A DNA stretch of 64,000 nucleotides from Melieria omissa (Eukaryota > Arthropoda > Insecta > Diptera > Ulidiidae): positions 30,951,823-31,015,822 of the forward strand of contig OZ020270.1 of NCBI GenBank assembly GCA_963971225.1. Direction: 5' to 3'. This document shows, one piece after another, positions 12,972 through 39,553 of this stretch; positions within the stretch are counted from its first letter, which is position 1; each line of letters opens with the position of its first letter. The notes below the pieces were generated by a model. The model was not told the origin of the DNA and did no database searches. It worked only from the letters and a program-made list of their open reading frames with translations. Position numbers and translations under genes: made by a program.

Positions 12972-13818
12972 GTTTTTTGGAAGCCGATCACAATGCCTTG
13001 GTCTGTTTTTTCCTTGATTTTAGCGCACTTTACGACGTATATTGCCTTTCTGCTTGGACTATTTGTCACCTTCTTCCTTCAATTTGTTTGTTACTTTTAT
13101 TCCTTTAGACTATTTGTCACTTTCCTCTTTTAGTTTATATGCACTTTATTTCCTTCATTTAATTGTCACTTTATTCTTTTAGACTATTTGTCACTCTTCT
13201 CCTTTAGTTTATATGTCATTTCATTCCTTTTGTTTAATTGTCACTTTATTCTTTTAGACTATTTGTCACTCTTCTCCCTTAGTTCATTCCTTTAAAGTTA
13301 AGAACAAGGTTTGTGTCACACTTCTTTTTGGCGTCCATCCGAGCGACATTCTTTTTTTTCTTTTTATTTTGTTGCTATGGGAGCGCCGCGGTTGTCCCGT
13401 TTGGAAGCCGACGTTAACAATTGTCAGCGACCTACTAGTGGCACGACTAACTCCACTGTACGGTGTCCTGGTCGCAAAGGTTCTCCGCAGAGCGGAATGA
13501 CGTATCGTCTAACCATGACCGCAAACACGTACATATGCTGGAGGGCCTGATTTGCAGGATCTCAGCTAGAATCGCAAGGTCAGTTAGACTGTTAATTTAT
13601 CTTAAAGTTTACTTCAACGTTTGGACATTTAACCTGGCTGGAGAGTCCCGTAGGAGTCGCAGCCGGTATGCTTGTTATATCTTGGAGGATCCCGTAGGAA
13701 TCGCAAGATCATGTAATTTTTACTTTTTATTTATTCAGGGTTCCTTTTAATTGAACCTTTTGTTCAACCCGACTGAAGGGTCCCGTAGGAATCGCAGTCA
13801 GGTCCCTGCTCGGGCGCC
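12972..13818 (-). other. Non-coding 5' leader of E4
   Basis: 847 bp. Carries the H2 variant shared only with E6. Primer binding site 13802-13819. Confidence 0.7.
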
Positions 13819-15561
<1,743 letters not shown>

Positions 15562-15592
15562 CCTCCCCTCTCAAATATCTGCGTCCCGCAGA

Positions 15593-16768
15593 TTAATGGA
15601 TGTTAGGCGGGGTGGCTTTGCCGGAGATGCCGTTTCCTCGGTTATCGGGTATATGCGGGGTATGTTGAGATCCCTCGTGAGGTATTTCGACAGGGCCAGT
15701 GACGGGGCCGAAAAAGTTGCTGAGGAACAGAGTGTCGTCTTTTATTAGCTCAATAATTTCTTCGGTGTTCGACCTAAGGGAGCATTCAGCGTTTTCTCCC
15801 TTCAGGAGGTTTAACACGCAATCGCCTTCGGTCAGCTTGGCGAGTTCGGACCGCTTGCATATGGTTGTGTTCCTTATCCGCATACAACGACCAGAGATTG
15901 CAAATGATTCTCTCTGATTGATGACCATCTCCGTATAGTTGATGTCAACCTGTTTCCCGTTTATTGCTGCTGGGCGTATTAATAGGTGATTGTATGAATC
16001 GGTGTGTACCTTCGGCAAGGATATTACATACAACAGTGTTGATGGTTTTGCGAGGATTGAAGGTGTAGCGTACTCTAGCGCTTCTATCTCATTCGCATAC
16101 GGTAAGGTTTCGATTTCTGATAACACCACATTGACTTCCTCGTCATCCAGCAAGTTGGTGTTGACGATGCCCTTCCTCGCCATCTGGCATGCTCGGACTA
16201 TCTCGTGTATCCTTTCTTTAACCATTTTGGTTTTCTCCAGCAGGATTTGTTCGAACCTTTCCGAAGTCTTGCTAGTGACCTCATTGTAAAACAATTTGGC
16301 AAGCTGATTATATTTCTCTATTACCCCGTCTGTGACATTGAACAGTTTCTTGTTGATTTTATACTGCTGGTTATTATTCTGTATAATCTCGTCCTCGCTC
16401 TTAAGCACGTTGTCCCAGTCAGTAGCATCCGGGGAGCCGGAGACCCATTTTCAGGCAGAACCAATCCAGTTGATGGACCGCTCTGGCCTTTGCTTCCTTC
16501 CTCCCAGCTCACGAAGTCCCTTCTCTATTTCATTGACATGGAAAAGAATAATGCCCCTTCTTTCGGTTGCTTCAACATCTCTGACTGCCGTTTTGATCTC
16601 CCCCACCAACTCCTCGTAGTGTTGCAAGTCCATCACGTGCACCAGGTTGAAGTGTCCATTCAGGATCCGAGCATTGCCTTCCTTCATTGTGACGATCGGA
16701 GACTTGTACTCAAATACTTGCAAGCTGCATACCGCCGTCACAACTGTCGTAAAGATTAGCCCTTTCAT
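15593..16768 (-). pseudogene. env: env pseudogene, copy E5
   Basis: Majority protein sequence (Arg63, Asn326). In-frame TGA at 16451-16453. Confidence 0.75.
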
Positions 16769-17615
16769 GTTTTTTGGAAGCCGATCACAATGCCTTGGTC
16801 TGTTTTTTCCTTGATTTTAGCGCACTTTACGACGTATATTGCCTTTCTGCTTGGACTATTTGTCACCTTCTTCCTTCAATTTGTTTGTTACTTTTATTCC
16901 TTTAGACTATTTGTCACTTTCCTCTTTTAGTTTATATGCACTTTATTTCCTTCATTTAATTGTCACTTTATTCTTTTAGACTATTTGTCACTCTTCTCCT
17001 TTAGTTTATATGTCATTTCATTCCTTTTGTTTAATTGTCACTTTATTCTTTTAGACTATTTGTCACTCTTCTCCCTTAGTTCATTCCTTTAAAGTTAAGA
17101 ACAAGGTTTGTGTCACACTTCTTTTTGGCGTCCATCCGAGCGACATTCTTTTTTTTCTTTTTATTTTGTTGCTATGGGAGCGCCGCGGTTGTCCCGTTTG
17201 GAAGCCGACGTTAACAATTGTCAGCGACCTACTAGTGGCACGACTAACTCCACTGTACGGTGTCCTGGTCGCAAAGGTTCTCCGCAGAGCGGAATGACGT
17301 ATCGTCTAACCATGACCGCAAACACGTACATATGCTGGAGGGCCTGATTTGCAGGATCTCAGCTAGAATCGCAAGGTCAGTTAGACTGTTAATTTATCTT
17401 AAAGTTTACTTCAACGTTTGGACATTTAACCTGGCTGGAGAGTCCCGTAGGAGTCGCAGCCGGTATGCTTGTTATATCTTGGAGGGTCCCGTAGGAATCG
17501 CAAGATCATGTAATTTTTACTTTTTATTTATTCAGGGTTCCTTTTAATTGAACCTTTTGTTCAACCCGACTGAAGGGTCCCGTAGGAATCGCAGTCAGGT
17601 CCCTGCTCGGGCGCC
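16769..17615 (-). other. Non-coding 5' leader of E5
   Basis: 847 bp, majority sequence. Primer binding site 17599-17616. Confidence 0.7.
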
Positions 17616-17976
17616 AGTTAAGGACGTCGCAGGACGTACGCCAAAAAAATGAGCGCGAGGAACTCCCTCGAGGAGCTCCTCGCGCTAATAACACAAACAC
17701 AAACCTTTGTTCACTTCACCAATGTTCTTTATTCTATCCAAAAAACCAACTGCTCTTAGTCTAAGTTTGTACTTAATACTAAACCTCGGTGTTGCCGCAG
17801 GTAAACGCTGAGTCTGCGATCATATCGCCGCGCGTAGACGTGGAGTCGGCAGAATTGGGCAATGCAAGGAGTTTCAGGTTGCAAGGTGCTTCGCTTGCAC
17901 TCTGAGTTGGTGGGAAAGTCCGCACGTTGCACTGCCGCGTGATATGTGCTGTAACGGGTGCGCCGGCTCTGTTAAC

Positions 17977-17977
<1 letters not shown>
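17616..17977 (-). repeat. LTR L9 (5' LTR of E5)
   Basis: Markers 10C, 39C, 305C, 324G, 354C. Confidence 0.9.
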
Positions 17978-20030
<2,053 letters not shown>

Positions 20031-20061
20031 CCTCCCCTCTCAAATATCTGCGTCCCGCAGA

Positions 20062-21237
20062 TTAATGGATGTTAGGCGGGGTGGCTTTGCCGGAGATGCC
20101 GTTTCCTCGGTTATCGGGTATATGCGGGGTATGTTGAGATCCCTCGTGAGGTATTTCGACAGGGCCAGTGACGGGGCCGAAAAAGTTGCTGAGGAACAGA
20201 GTGTCGTCTTTTATTAGCTCAATAATTTCTTCGGTGTTCGACCTAAGGGAGCATTCAGCGTTTTCTCCCTTCAGGAGGTTTAACACGCAATCGCCTTCGG
20301 TCAGCTTGGCGAGTTCGGACCGCTTGCATATGGTTGTGTTCCTTATCCGCATACAACGACCAGAGATTGCAAATGATTCTCTCTGATTGATGACCATCTC
20401 CGTATAGTTGATGTCAACCTGTTTCCCGTTTATTGCTGCTGGGCGTATTAATAGGTGATTGTATGAATCGGTGTGTACCTTCGGCAAGGATATTACATAC
20501 AACAGTGTTGATGGTTTTGCGAGGATTGAAGGTGTAGCGTACTCTAGCGCTTCTATCTCATTCGCATACGGTAAGGTTTCGATTTCTGATAACACCACAT
20601 TGACTTCCTCGTCATCCAGCAAGTTGGTGTTGACGATGCCCTTCCTCGCCATCTGGCATGCTCGGACTATCTCGTGTATCCTTTCTTTAACCATTTTGGT
20701 TTTCTCCAGCAGGATTTGTTCGAACCTTTCCGAAGTCTTGCTAGTGACCTCATTGTAAAACAATTTGGCAAGCTGATTATATTTCTCTATTACCCCGTCT
20801 GTGACATTGAACAGTTTCTTGTTGATTTTATACTGCTGGTTATTATTCTGTATAATCTCGTCCTCGCTCTTAAGCACGTTGTCCCAGTCAGTAGCATCCG
20901 GGGAGCCGGAGACCCATTTTCAGGCAGAACCAATCCAGTTGATGGACCGCTCTGGCCTTTGCTTCCTTCCTCCCAGCTCACGAAGTCCCTTCTCTATTTC
21001 ATTGACATGGAAAAGAATAATGCCCCTTCTTTCGGTTGCTTCAACATCTCTGACTGCCGTTTTGATCTCCCCCACCAACTCCTCGTAGTGTTGCAAGTCC
21101 ATCACGTGCACCAGGTTGAAGTGTCCATTCAGGATCCGAGCATTGCCTTCCTTCATTGTGACGATCGGAGACTTGTACTCAAATACTTGCAAGCTGCATA
21201 CCGCCGTCACAACTGTCGTAAAGATTAGCCCTTTCAT
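20062..21237 (-). pseudogene. env: env pseudogene, copy E6
   Basis: Majority protein, unlike E4 at codon 326. In-frame TGA at 20920-20922. Confidence 0.75.
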
Positions 21238-22084
21238 GTTTTTTGGAAGCCGATCACAATGCCTTGGTCTGTTTTTTCCTTGATTTTAGCGCACTTTACG
21301 ACGTATATTGCCTTTCTGCTTGGACTATTTGTCACCTTCTTCCTTCAATTTGTTTGTTACTTTTATTCCTTTAGACTATTTGTCACTTTCCTCTTTTAGT
21401 TTATATGCACTTTATTTCCTTCATTTAATTGTCACTTTATTCTTTTAGACTATTTGTCACTCTTCTCCTTTAGTTTATATGTCATTTCATTCCTTTTGTT
21501 TAATTGTCACTTTATTCTTTTAGACTATTTGTCACTCTTCTCCCTTAGTTCATTCCTTTAAAGTTAAGAACAAGGTTTGTGTCACACTTCTTTTTGGCGT
21601 CCATCCGAGCGACATTCTTTTTTTTCTTTTTATTTTGTTGCTATGGGAGCGCCGCGGTTGTCCCGTTTGGAAGCCGACGTTAACAATTGTCAGCGACCTA
21701 CTAGTGGCACGACTAACTCCACTGTACGGTGTCCTGGTCGCAAAGGTTCTCCGCAGAGCGGAATGACGTATCGTCTAACCATGACCGCAAACACGTACAT
21801 ATGCTGGAGGGCCTGATTTGCAGGATCTCAGCTAGAATCGCAAGGTCAGTTAGACTGTTAATTTATCTTAAAGTTTACTTCAACGTTTGGACATTTAACC
21901 TGGCTGGAGAGTCCCGTAGGAGTCGCAGCCGGTATGCTTGTTATATCTTGGAGGATCCCGTAGGAATCGCAAGATCATGTAATTTTTACTTTTTATTTAT
22001 TCAGGGTTCCTTTTAATTGAACCTTTTGTTCAACCCGACTGAAGGGTCCCGTAGGAATCGCAGTCAGGTCCCTGCTCGGGCGCC
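21238..22084 (-). other. Non-coding 5' leader of E6
   Basis: 847 bp with the H2 variant near 21955. Primer binding site 22068-22085. Confidence 0.7.
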
Positions 22085-23689
<1,605 letters not shown>

Positions 23690-23720
23690 CCTCCCCTCTC
23701 AAATATCTGCGTCCCGCAGA

Positions 23721-24896
23721 TTAATGGATGTTAGGCGGGGTGGCTTTGCCGGAGATGCCGTTTCCTCGGTTATCGGGTATATGCGGGGTATGTTGAGATC
23801 CCTCGTGAGGTATTTCGACAGGGCCAGTGACGGGGCCGAAAAAGTTGCTGAGGAACAGAGTGTCGTCTTTTATTAGCTCAATAATTTCTTCGGTGTTCGA
23901 CCTAAGGGAGCATTCAGCGTTTTCTCCCTTCAGGAGGTTTAACACGCAATCGCCTTCGGTCAGCTTGGCGAGTTCGGACCGCTTGCATATGGTTGTGTTC
24001 CTTATCCGCATACAACGACCAGAGATTGCAAATGATTCTCTCTGATTGATGACCATCTCCGTATAGTTGATGTCAACCTGTTTCCCGTTTATTGCTGCTG
24101 GGCGTATTAATAGGTGATTGTATGAATCGGTGTGTACCTTCGGCAAGGATATTACATACAACAGTGTTGATGGTTTTGCGAGGATTGAAGGTGTAGCGTA
24201 CTCTAGCGCTTCTATCTCATTCGCATACGGTAAGGTTTCGATTTCTGATAACACCACATTGACTTCCTCGTCATCCAGCAAGTTGGTGTTGACGATGCCC
24301 TTCCTCGCCATCTGGCATGCTCGGACTATCTCGTGTATCCTTTCTTTAACCATTTTGGTTTTCTCCAGCAGGATTTGTTCGAACCTTTCCGAAGTCTTGC
24401 TAGTGACCTCATTGTAAAACAATTTGGCAAGCTGATTATATTTCTCTATTACCCCGTCTGTGACATTGAACAGTTTCTTGTTGATTTTATACTGCTGGTT
24501 ATTATTCTGTATAATCTCGTCCTCGCTCTTAAGCACGTTGTCCCAGTCAGTAGCATCCGGGGAGCCGGAGACCCATTTTCAGGCAGAACCAATCCAGTTG
24601 ATGGACCGCTCTGGCCTTTGCTTCCTTCCTCCCAGCTCACGAAGTCCCTTCTCTATTTCATTGACATGGAAAAGAATAATGCCCCTTCTTTCGGTTGCTT
24701 CAACATCTCTGACTGCCGTTTTGATCTCCCCCACCAACTCCTCGTAGTGTTGCAAGTCCATCACGTGCACCAGGTTGAAGTGTCCATTCAGGATCCGAGC
24801 ATTGCCTTCCTTCATTGTGACGATCGGAGACTTGTACTCAAATACTTGCAAGCTGCATACCGCCGTCACAACTGTCGTAAAGATTAGCCCTTTCAT
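23721..24896 (-). pseudogene. env: env pseudogene, copy E7
   Basis: Majority protein. In-frame TGA at 24579-24581. Confidence 0.75.
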
Positions 24897-25743
24897 GTTT
24901 TTTGGAAGCCGATCACAATGCCTTGGTCTGTTTTTTCCTTGATTTTAGCGCACTTTACGACGTATATTGCCTTTCTGCTTGGACTATTTGTCACCTTCTT
25001 CCTTCAATTTGTTTGTTACTTTTATTCCTTTAGACTATTTGTCACTTTCCTCTTTTAGTTTATATGCACTTTATTTCCTTCATTTAATTGTCACTTTATT
25101 CTTTTAGACTATTTGTCACTCTTCTCCTTTAGTTTATATGTCATTTCATTCCTTTTGTTTAATTGTCACTTTATTCTTTTAGACTATTTGTCACTCTTCT
25201 CCCTTAGTTCATTCCTTTAAAGTTAAGAACAAGGTTTGTGTCACACTTCTTTTTGGCGTCCATCCGAGCGACATTCTTTTTTTTCTTTTTATTTTGTTGC
25301 TATGGGAGCGCCGCGGTTGTCCCGTTTGGAAGCCGACGTTAACAATTGTCAGCGACCTACTAGTGGCACGACTAACTCCACTGTACGGTGTCCTGGTCGC
25401 AAAGGTTCTCCGCAGAGCGGAATGACGTATCGTCTAACCATGACCGCAAACACGTACATATGCTGGAGGGCCTGATTTGCAGGATCTCAGCTAGAATCGC
25501 AAGGTCAGTTAGACTGTTAATTTATCTTAAAGTTTACTTCAACGTTTGGACATTTAACCTGGCTGGAGAGTCCCGTAGGAGTCGCAGCCGGTATGCTTGT
25601 TATATCTTGGAGGGTCCCGTAGGAATCGCAAGATCATGTAATTTTTACTTTTTATTTATTCAGGGTTCCTTTTAATTGAACCTTTTGTTCAACCCGACTG
25701 AAGGGTCCCGTAGGAATCGCAGTCAGGTCCCTGCTCGGGCGCC
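24897..25743 (-). other. Non-coding 5' leader of E7
   Basis: 847 bp, majority sequence. Primer binding site 25727-25744. Confidence 0.7.
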
Positions 25744-26104
25744 AGTTAAGGACGTCGCAGGACGTACGCCAAAAAAATGAGCGCGAGGAACTCCCTCGAG
25801 GAGCTCCTCGCGCTAATAACACAAACACAAACCTTTGTTCACTTCACCAATGTTCTTTATTCTATCCAAAAAACCAACTGCTCTTAGTCTAAGTTTGTAC
25901 TTAATACTAAACCTCGGTGTTGCCGCAGGTAAACGCTGAGTCTGCGATCATATCGCCGCGCGTAGACGTGGAGTCGGCAGAATTGGGCAATGCAAGGAGT
26001 TTCAGGTTGCAAGGTGCTTCGCTTGCACTCTGAGTTGGTGGGAAAGTCCGCACGTTGCACTGCCGCGTGATATGTGCTGTAACGGGTGCGCCGGCTCTGT
26101 TAAC

Positions 26105-26105
<1 letters not shown>
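25744..26105 (-). repeat. LTR L13 (5' LTR of E7)
   Basis: Markers 10C, 39C, 305C, 324G, 354C. Confidence 0.9.
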
Positions 26106-28059
<1,954 letters not shown>

Positions 28060-28090
28060 CCTCCCCTCTCAAATATCTGCGTCCCGCAGA

Positions 28091-29266
28091 TTAATGGATG
28101 TTAGGCGGGGTGGCTTTGCCGGAGATGCCGTTTCCTCGGTTATCGGGTATATGCGGGGTATGTTGAGATCCCTCGTGAGGTATTTCGACAGGGCCAGTGA
28201 CGGGGCCGAAAAAGTTGCTGAGGAACAGAGTGTCGTCTTTTATTAGCTCAATAATTTCTTCGGTGTTCGACCTAAGGGAGCATTCAGCGTTTTCTCCCTT
28301 CAGGAGGTTTAACACGCAATCGCCTTCGGTCAGCTTGGCGAGTTCGGACCGCTTGCATATGGTTGTGTTCCTTATCCGCATACAACGACCAGAGATTGCA
28401 AATGATTCTCTCTGATTGATGACCATCTCCGTATAGTTGATGTCAACCTGTTTCCCGTTTATTGCTGCTGGGCGTATTAATAGGTGATTGTATGAATCGG
28501 TGTGTACCTTCGGCAAGGATATTACATACAACAGTGTTGATGGTTTTGCGAGGATTGAAGGTGTAGCGTACTCTAGCGCTTCTATCTCATTCGCATACGG
28601 TAAGGTTTCGATTTCTGATAACACCACATTGACTTCCTCGTCATCCAGCAAGTTGGTGTTGACGATGCCCTTCCTCGCCATCTGGCATGCTCGGACTATC
28701 TCGTGTATCCTTTCTTTAACCATTTTGGTTTTCTCCAGCAGGATTTGTTCGAACCTTTCCGAAGTCTTGCTAGTGACCTCATTGTAAAACAATTTGGCAA
28801 GCTGATTATATTTCTCTATTACCCCGTCTGTGACATTGAACAGTTTCTTGTTGATTTTATACTGCTGGTTATTATTCTGTATAATCTCGTCCTCGCTCTT
28901 AAGCACGTTGTCCCAGTCAGTAGCATCCGGGGAGCCGGAGACCCATTTTCAGGCAGAACCAATCCAGTTGATGGACCGCTCTGGCCTTTGCTTCCTTCCT
29001 CCCAGCTCACGAAGTCCCTTCTCTATTTCATTGACATGGAAAAGAATAATGCCCCTTCTTTCGGTTGCTTCAACATCTCTGACTGCCGTTTTGATCTCCC
29101 CCACCAACTCCTCGTAGTGTTGCAAGTCCATCACGTGCACCAGGTTGAAGTGTCCATTCAGGATCCGAGCATTGCCTTCCTTCATTGTGACGATCGGAGA
29201 CTTGTACTCAAATACTTGCAAGCTGCATACCGCCGTCACAACTGTCGTAAAGATTAGCCCTTTCAT
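28091..29266 (-). pseudogene. env: env pseudogene, copy E8
   Basis: Majority protein. In-frame TGA at 28949-28951. Confidence 0.75.
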
Positions 29267-30113
29267 GTTTTTTGGAAGCCGATCACAATGCCTTGGTCTG
29301 TTTTTTCCTTGATTTTAGCGCACTTTACGACGTATATTGCCTTTCTGCTTGGACTATTTGTCACCTTCTTCCTTCAATTTGTTTGTTACTTTTATTCCTT
29401 TAGACTATTTGTCACTTTCCTCTTTTAGTTTATATGCACTTTATTTCCTTCATTTAATTGTCACTTTATTCTTTTAGACTATTTGTCACTCTTCTCCTTT
29501 AGTTTATATGTCATTTCATTCCTTTTGTTTAATTGTCACTTTATTCTTTTAGACTATTTGTCACTCTTCTCCCTTAGTTCATTCCTTTAAAGTTAAGAAC
29601 AAGGTTTGTGTCACACTTCTTTTTGGCGTCCATCCGAGCGACATTCTTTTTTTTCTTTTTATTTTGTTGCTATGGGAGCGCCGCGGTTGTCCCGTTTGGA
29701 AGCCGACGTTAACAATTGTCAGCGACCTACTAGTGGCACGACTAACTCCACTGTACGGTGTCCTGGTCGCAAAGGTTCTCCGCAGAGCGGAATGACGTAT
29801 CGTCTAACCATGACCGCAAACACGTACATATGCTGGAGGGCCTGATTTGCAGGATCTCAGCTAGAATCGCAAGGTCAGTTAGACTGTTAATTTATCTTAA
29901 AGTTTACTTCAACGTTTGGACATTTAACCTGGCTGGAGAGTCCCGTAGGAGTCGCAGCCGGTATGCTTGTTATATCTTGGAGGGTCCCGTAGGAATCGCA
30001 AGATCATGTAATTTTTACTTTTTATTTATTCAGGGTTCCTTTTAATTGAACCTTTTGTTCAACCCGACTGAAGGGTCCCGTAGGAATCGCAGTCAGGTCC
30101 CTGCTCGGGCGCC
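29267..30113 (-). other. Non-coding 5' leader of E8
   Basis: 847 bp, majority sequence. Primer binding site 30097-30114. Confidence 0.7.
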
Positions 30114-33123
<3,010 letters not shown>

Positions 33124-33154
33124 CCTCCCCTCTCAAATATCTGCGTCCCGCAGA

Positions 33155-34306
33155 TTAATGGATGTTAGGCGGGGTGGCTTTGCCGGAGATGCCGTTTCCT
33201 CGGTTATCGGGTATATGCGGGGTATGTTGAGATCCCTCGTGAGGTATTTCGACAGGGCCAGTGACGGGGCCGAAAAAGTTGCTGAGGAACAGAGTGTCGT
33301 CTTTTATTAGCTCAATAATTTCTTCGGTGTTCGACCTAAGGGAGCATTCAGCGTTTTCTCCCTTCAGGAGGTTTAACACGCAATCGCCTTCGGTCAGCTT
33401 GGCGAGTTCGGACCGCTTGCATATGGTTGTGTTCCTTATCCGCATACAACGACCAGAGATTGCAAATGATTCTCTCTGATTGATGACCATCTCCGTATAG
33501 TTGATGTCAACCTGTTTCCCGTTTATTGCTGCTGGGCGTATTAATAGGTGATTGTATGAATCGGTGTGTACCTTCGGCAAGGATATTACATACAACAGTG
33601 TTGATGGTTTTGCGAGGATTGAAGGTGTAGCGTACTCTAGCGCTTCTATCTCATTCGCATACGGTAAGGTTTCGATTTCTGATAACACCACATTGACTTC
33701 CTCGTCATCCAGCAAGTTGGTGTTGACGATGCCCTTCCTCGCCATCTGGCATGCTCGGACTATCTCGTGTATCCTTTCTTTAACCATTTTGGTTTTCTCC
33801 AGCAGGATTTGTTCGAACCTTTCCGAAGTCTTGCTAGTGACCTCATTGTAAAACAATTTGGCAAGCTGATTATATTTCTCTATTACCCCGTCTGTGACAT
33901 TGAACAGTTTCTTGTTGATTTTATACTGCTGGTTATTATTCTGTATAATCTCGTCCTCGCTCTTAAGCACGTTGTCCCAGTCAGTAGCATCCGGGGAGCC
34001 GGAGACCCATTTTCAGGCAGAACCAATCCAGTTGATGGACCGCTCTGGCCTTTGCTTCCTTCCTCCCAGCTCACGAAGTCCCTTCTCTATTTCATTGACA
34101 TGGAAAAGAATAATGCCCCTTCTTTCGGTTGCTTCAACATCTCTGACTGCCGTTTTGATCTCCCCCACCAACTCCTCGTAGTGTTGCAAGTCCATCACGT
34201 GCACCAGGTTGAAGTGTCCATTCAGGATCCGAGCATTGCCTTCCTTCATTGTGACTTGCAAGCTGCATACCGCCGTCACAACTGTCGTAAAGATTAGCCC
34301 TTTCAT
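33155..34306 (-). pseudogene. env: env pseudogene, copy E9 (24-bp deletion)
   Basis: Eight codons just after the signal peptide (about residues 19-26) are missing at about 34255, in frame, with a 2-base AC overlap at the junction. In-frame TGA at 34013-34015. Confidence 0.75.
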
Positions 34307-35153
34307 GTTTTTTGGAAGCCGATCACAATGCCTTGGTCTGTTTTTTCCTTGATTTTAGCGCACTTTACGACGTATATTGCCTTTCTGCTTGGACTATTTG
34401 TCACCTTCTTCCTTCAATTTGTTTGTTACTTTTATTCCTTTAGACTATTTGTCACTTTCCTCTTTTAGTTTATATGCACTTTATTTCCTTCATTTAATTG
34501 TCACTTTATTCTTTTAGACTATTTGTCACTCTTCTCCTTTAGTTTATATGTCATTTCATTCCTTTTGTTTAATTGTCACTTTATTCTTTTAGACTATTTG
34601 TCACTCTTCTCCCTTAGTTCATTCCTTTAAAGTTAAGAACAAGGTTTGTGTCACACTTCTTTTTGGCGTCCATCCGAGCGACATTCTTTTTTTTCTTTTT
34701 ATTTTGTTGCTATGGGAGCGCCGCGGTTGTCCCGTTTGGAAGCCGACGTTAACAATTGTCAGCGACCTACTAGTGGCACGACTAACTCCACTGTACGGTG
34801 TCCTGGTCGCAAAGGTTCTCCGCAGAGCGGAATGACGTATCGTCTAACCATGACCGCAAACACGTACATATGCTGGAGGGCCTGATTTGCAGGATCTCAG
34901 CTAGAATCGCAAGGTCAGTTAGACTGTTAATTTATCTTAAAGTTTACTTCAACGTTTGGACATTTAACCTGGCTGGAGAGTCCCGTAGGAGTCGCAGCCG
35001 GTATGCTTGTTATATCTTGGAGGGTCCCGTAGGAATCGCAAGATCATGTAATTTTTACTTTTTATTTATTCAGGGTTCCTTTTAATTGAACCTTTTGTTC
35101 AACCCGACTGAAGGGTCCCGTAGGAATCGCAGTCAGGTCCCTGCTCGGGCGCC
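34307..35153 (-). other. Non-coding 5' leader of E9
   Basis: 847 bp, majority sequence. Primer binding site 35137-35154. Confidence 0.7.
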
Positions 35154-35514
35154 AGTTAAGGACGTCGCAGGACGTACGCCAAAAAAATGAGCGCGAGGAA
35201 CTCCCTCGAGGAGCTCCTCGCGCTAATAACACAAACACAAACCTTTGTTCACTTCACCAATGTTCTTTATTCTATCCAAAAAACCAACTGCTCTTAGTCT
35301 AAGTTTGTACTTAATACTAAACCTCGGTGTTGCCGCAGGTAAACGCTGAGTCTGCGATCATATCGCCGCGCGTAGACGTGGAGTCGGCAGAATTGGGCAA
35401 TGCAAGGAGTTTCAGGTTGCAAGGTGCTTCGCTTGCACTCTGAGTTGGTGGGAAAGTCCGCACGTTGCACTGCCGCGTGATATGTGCTGTAACGGGTGCG
35501 CCGGCTCTGTTAAC

Positions 35515-35515
<1 letters not shown>
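35154..35515 (-). repeat. LTR L18 (5' LTR of E9)
   Basis: Markers 10C, 39C, 305C, 324G, 354C. Confidence 0.9.
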
Positions 35516-37496
<1,981 letters not shown>

Positions 37497-37527
37497 CCTC
37501 CCCTCTCAAATATCTGCGTCCCGCAGA

Positions 37528-38706
37528 TTAATGGATGTTAGGCGGGGTGGCTTTGCCGGAGATGCCGTTTCCTCGGTTATCGGGTATATGCGGGGTATGT
37601 TGAGATCCCTCGTGAGGTATTTCGACAGGGCCAGTGACGGGGCCGAAAAAGTTGCTGAGGAACAGAGTGTCGTCTTTTATTAGCTCAATAATTTCTTCGG
37701 TGTTCGACCTAAGGGAGCATTCAGCGTTTTCTCCCTTCAGGAGGTTTAACACGCAATCGCCTTCGGTCAGCAGCTTGGCGAGTTCGGACCGCTTGCATAT
37801 GGTTGTGTTCCTTATCCGCATACAACGACCAGAGATTGCAAATGATTCTCTCTGATTGATGACCATCTCCGTATAGTTGATGTCAACCTGTTTCCCGTTT
37901 ATTGCTGCTGGGCGTATTAATAGGTGATTGTATGAATCGGTGTGTACCTTCGGCAAGGATATTACATACAACAGTGTTGATGGTTTTGCGAGGATTGAAG
38001 GTGTAGCGTACTCTAGCGCTTCTATCTCATTCGCATACGGTAAGGTTTCGATTTCTGATAACACCACATTGACTTCCTCGTCATCCAGCAAGTTGGTGTT
38101 GACGATGCCCTTCCTCGCCATCTGGCATGCTCGGACTATCTCGTGTATCCTTTCTTTAACCATTTTGGTTTTCTCCAGCAGGATTTGTTCGAACCTTTCC
38201 GAAGTCTTGCTAGTGACCTCATTGTAAAACAATTTGGCAAGCTGATTATATTTCTCTATTACCCCGTCTGTGACATTGAACAGTTTCTTGTTGATTTTAT
38301 ACTGCTGGTTATTATTCTGTATAATCTCGTCCTCGCTCTTAAGCACGTTGTCCCAGTCAGTAGCATCCGGGGAGCCGGAGACCCATTTTCAGGCAGAACC
38401 AATCCAGTTGATGGACCGCTCTGGCCTTTGCTTCCTTCCTCCCAGCTCACGAAGTCCCTTCTCTATTTCATTGACATGGAAAAGAATAATGCCCCTTCTT
38501 TCGGTTGCTTCAACATCTCTGACTGCCGTTTTGATCTCCCCCACCAACTCCTCGTAGTGTTGCAAGTCCATCACGTGCACCAGGTTGAAGTGTCCATTCA
38601 GGATCCGAGCATTGCCTTCCTTCATTGTGACGATCGGAGACTTGTACTCAAATACTTGCAAGCTGCATACCGCCGTCACAACTGTCGTAAAGATTAGCCC
38701 TTTCAT
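37528..38706 (-). pseudogene. env: env pseudogene, copy E10 (3-bp insertion)
   Basis: A CAG duplication near 37771 adds one Leu at about codon 312, in frame. In-frame TGA at 38389-38391. Confidence 0.75.
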
Positions 38707-39553
38707 GTTTTTTGGAAGCCGATCACAATGCCTTGGTCTGTTTTTTCCTTGATTTTAGCGCACTTTACGACGTATATTGCCTTTCTGCTTGGACTATTTG
38801 TCACCTTCTTCCTTCAATTTGTTTGTTACTTTTATTCCTTTAGACTATTTGTCACTTTCCTCTTTTAGTTTATATGCACTTTATTTCCTTCATTTAATTG
38901 TCACTTTATTCTTTTAGACTATTTGTCACTCTTCTCCTTTAGTTTATATGTCATTTCATTCCTTTTGTTTAATTGTCACTTTATTCTTTTAGACTATTTG
39001 TCACTCTTCTCCCTTAGTTCATTCCTTTAAAGTTAAGAACAAGGTTTGTGTCACACTTCTTTTTGGCGTCCATCCGAGCGACATTCTTTTTTTTCTTTTT
39101 ATTTTGTTGCTATGGGAGCGCCGCGGTTGTCCCGTTTGGAAGCCGACGTTAACAATTGTCAGCGACCTACTAGTGGCACGACTAACTCCACTGTACGGTG
39201 TCCTGGTCGCAAAGGTTCTCCGCAGAGCGGAATGACGTATCGTCTAACCATGACCGCAAACACGTACATATGCTGGAGGGCCTGATTTGCAGGATCTCAG
39301 CTAGAATCGCAAGGTCAGTTAGACTGTTAATTTATCTTAAAGTTTACTTCAACGTTTGGACATTTAACCTGGCTGGAGAGTCCCGTAGGAGTCGCAGCCG
39401 GTATGCTTGTTATATCTTGGAGGGTCCCGTAGGAATCGCAAGATCATGTAATTTTTACTTTTTATTTATTCAGGGTTCCTTTTAATTGAACCTTTTGTTC
39501 AACCCGACTGAAGGGTCCCGTAGGAATCGCAGTCAGGTCCCTGCTCGGGCGCC
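38707..39553 (-). other. Non-coding 5' leader of E10
   Basis: 847 bp, majority sequence. Primer binding site 39537-39554. Confidence 0.7.
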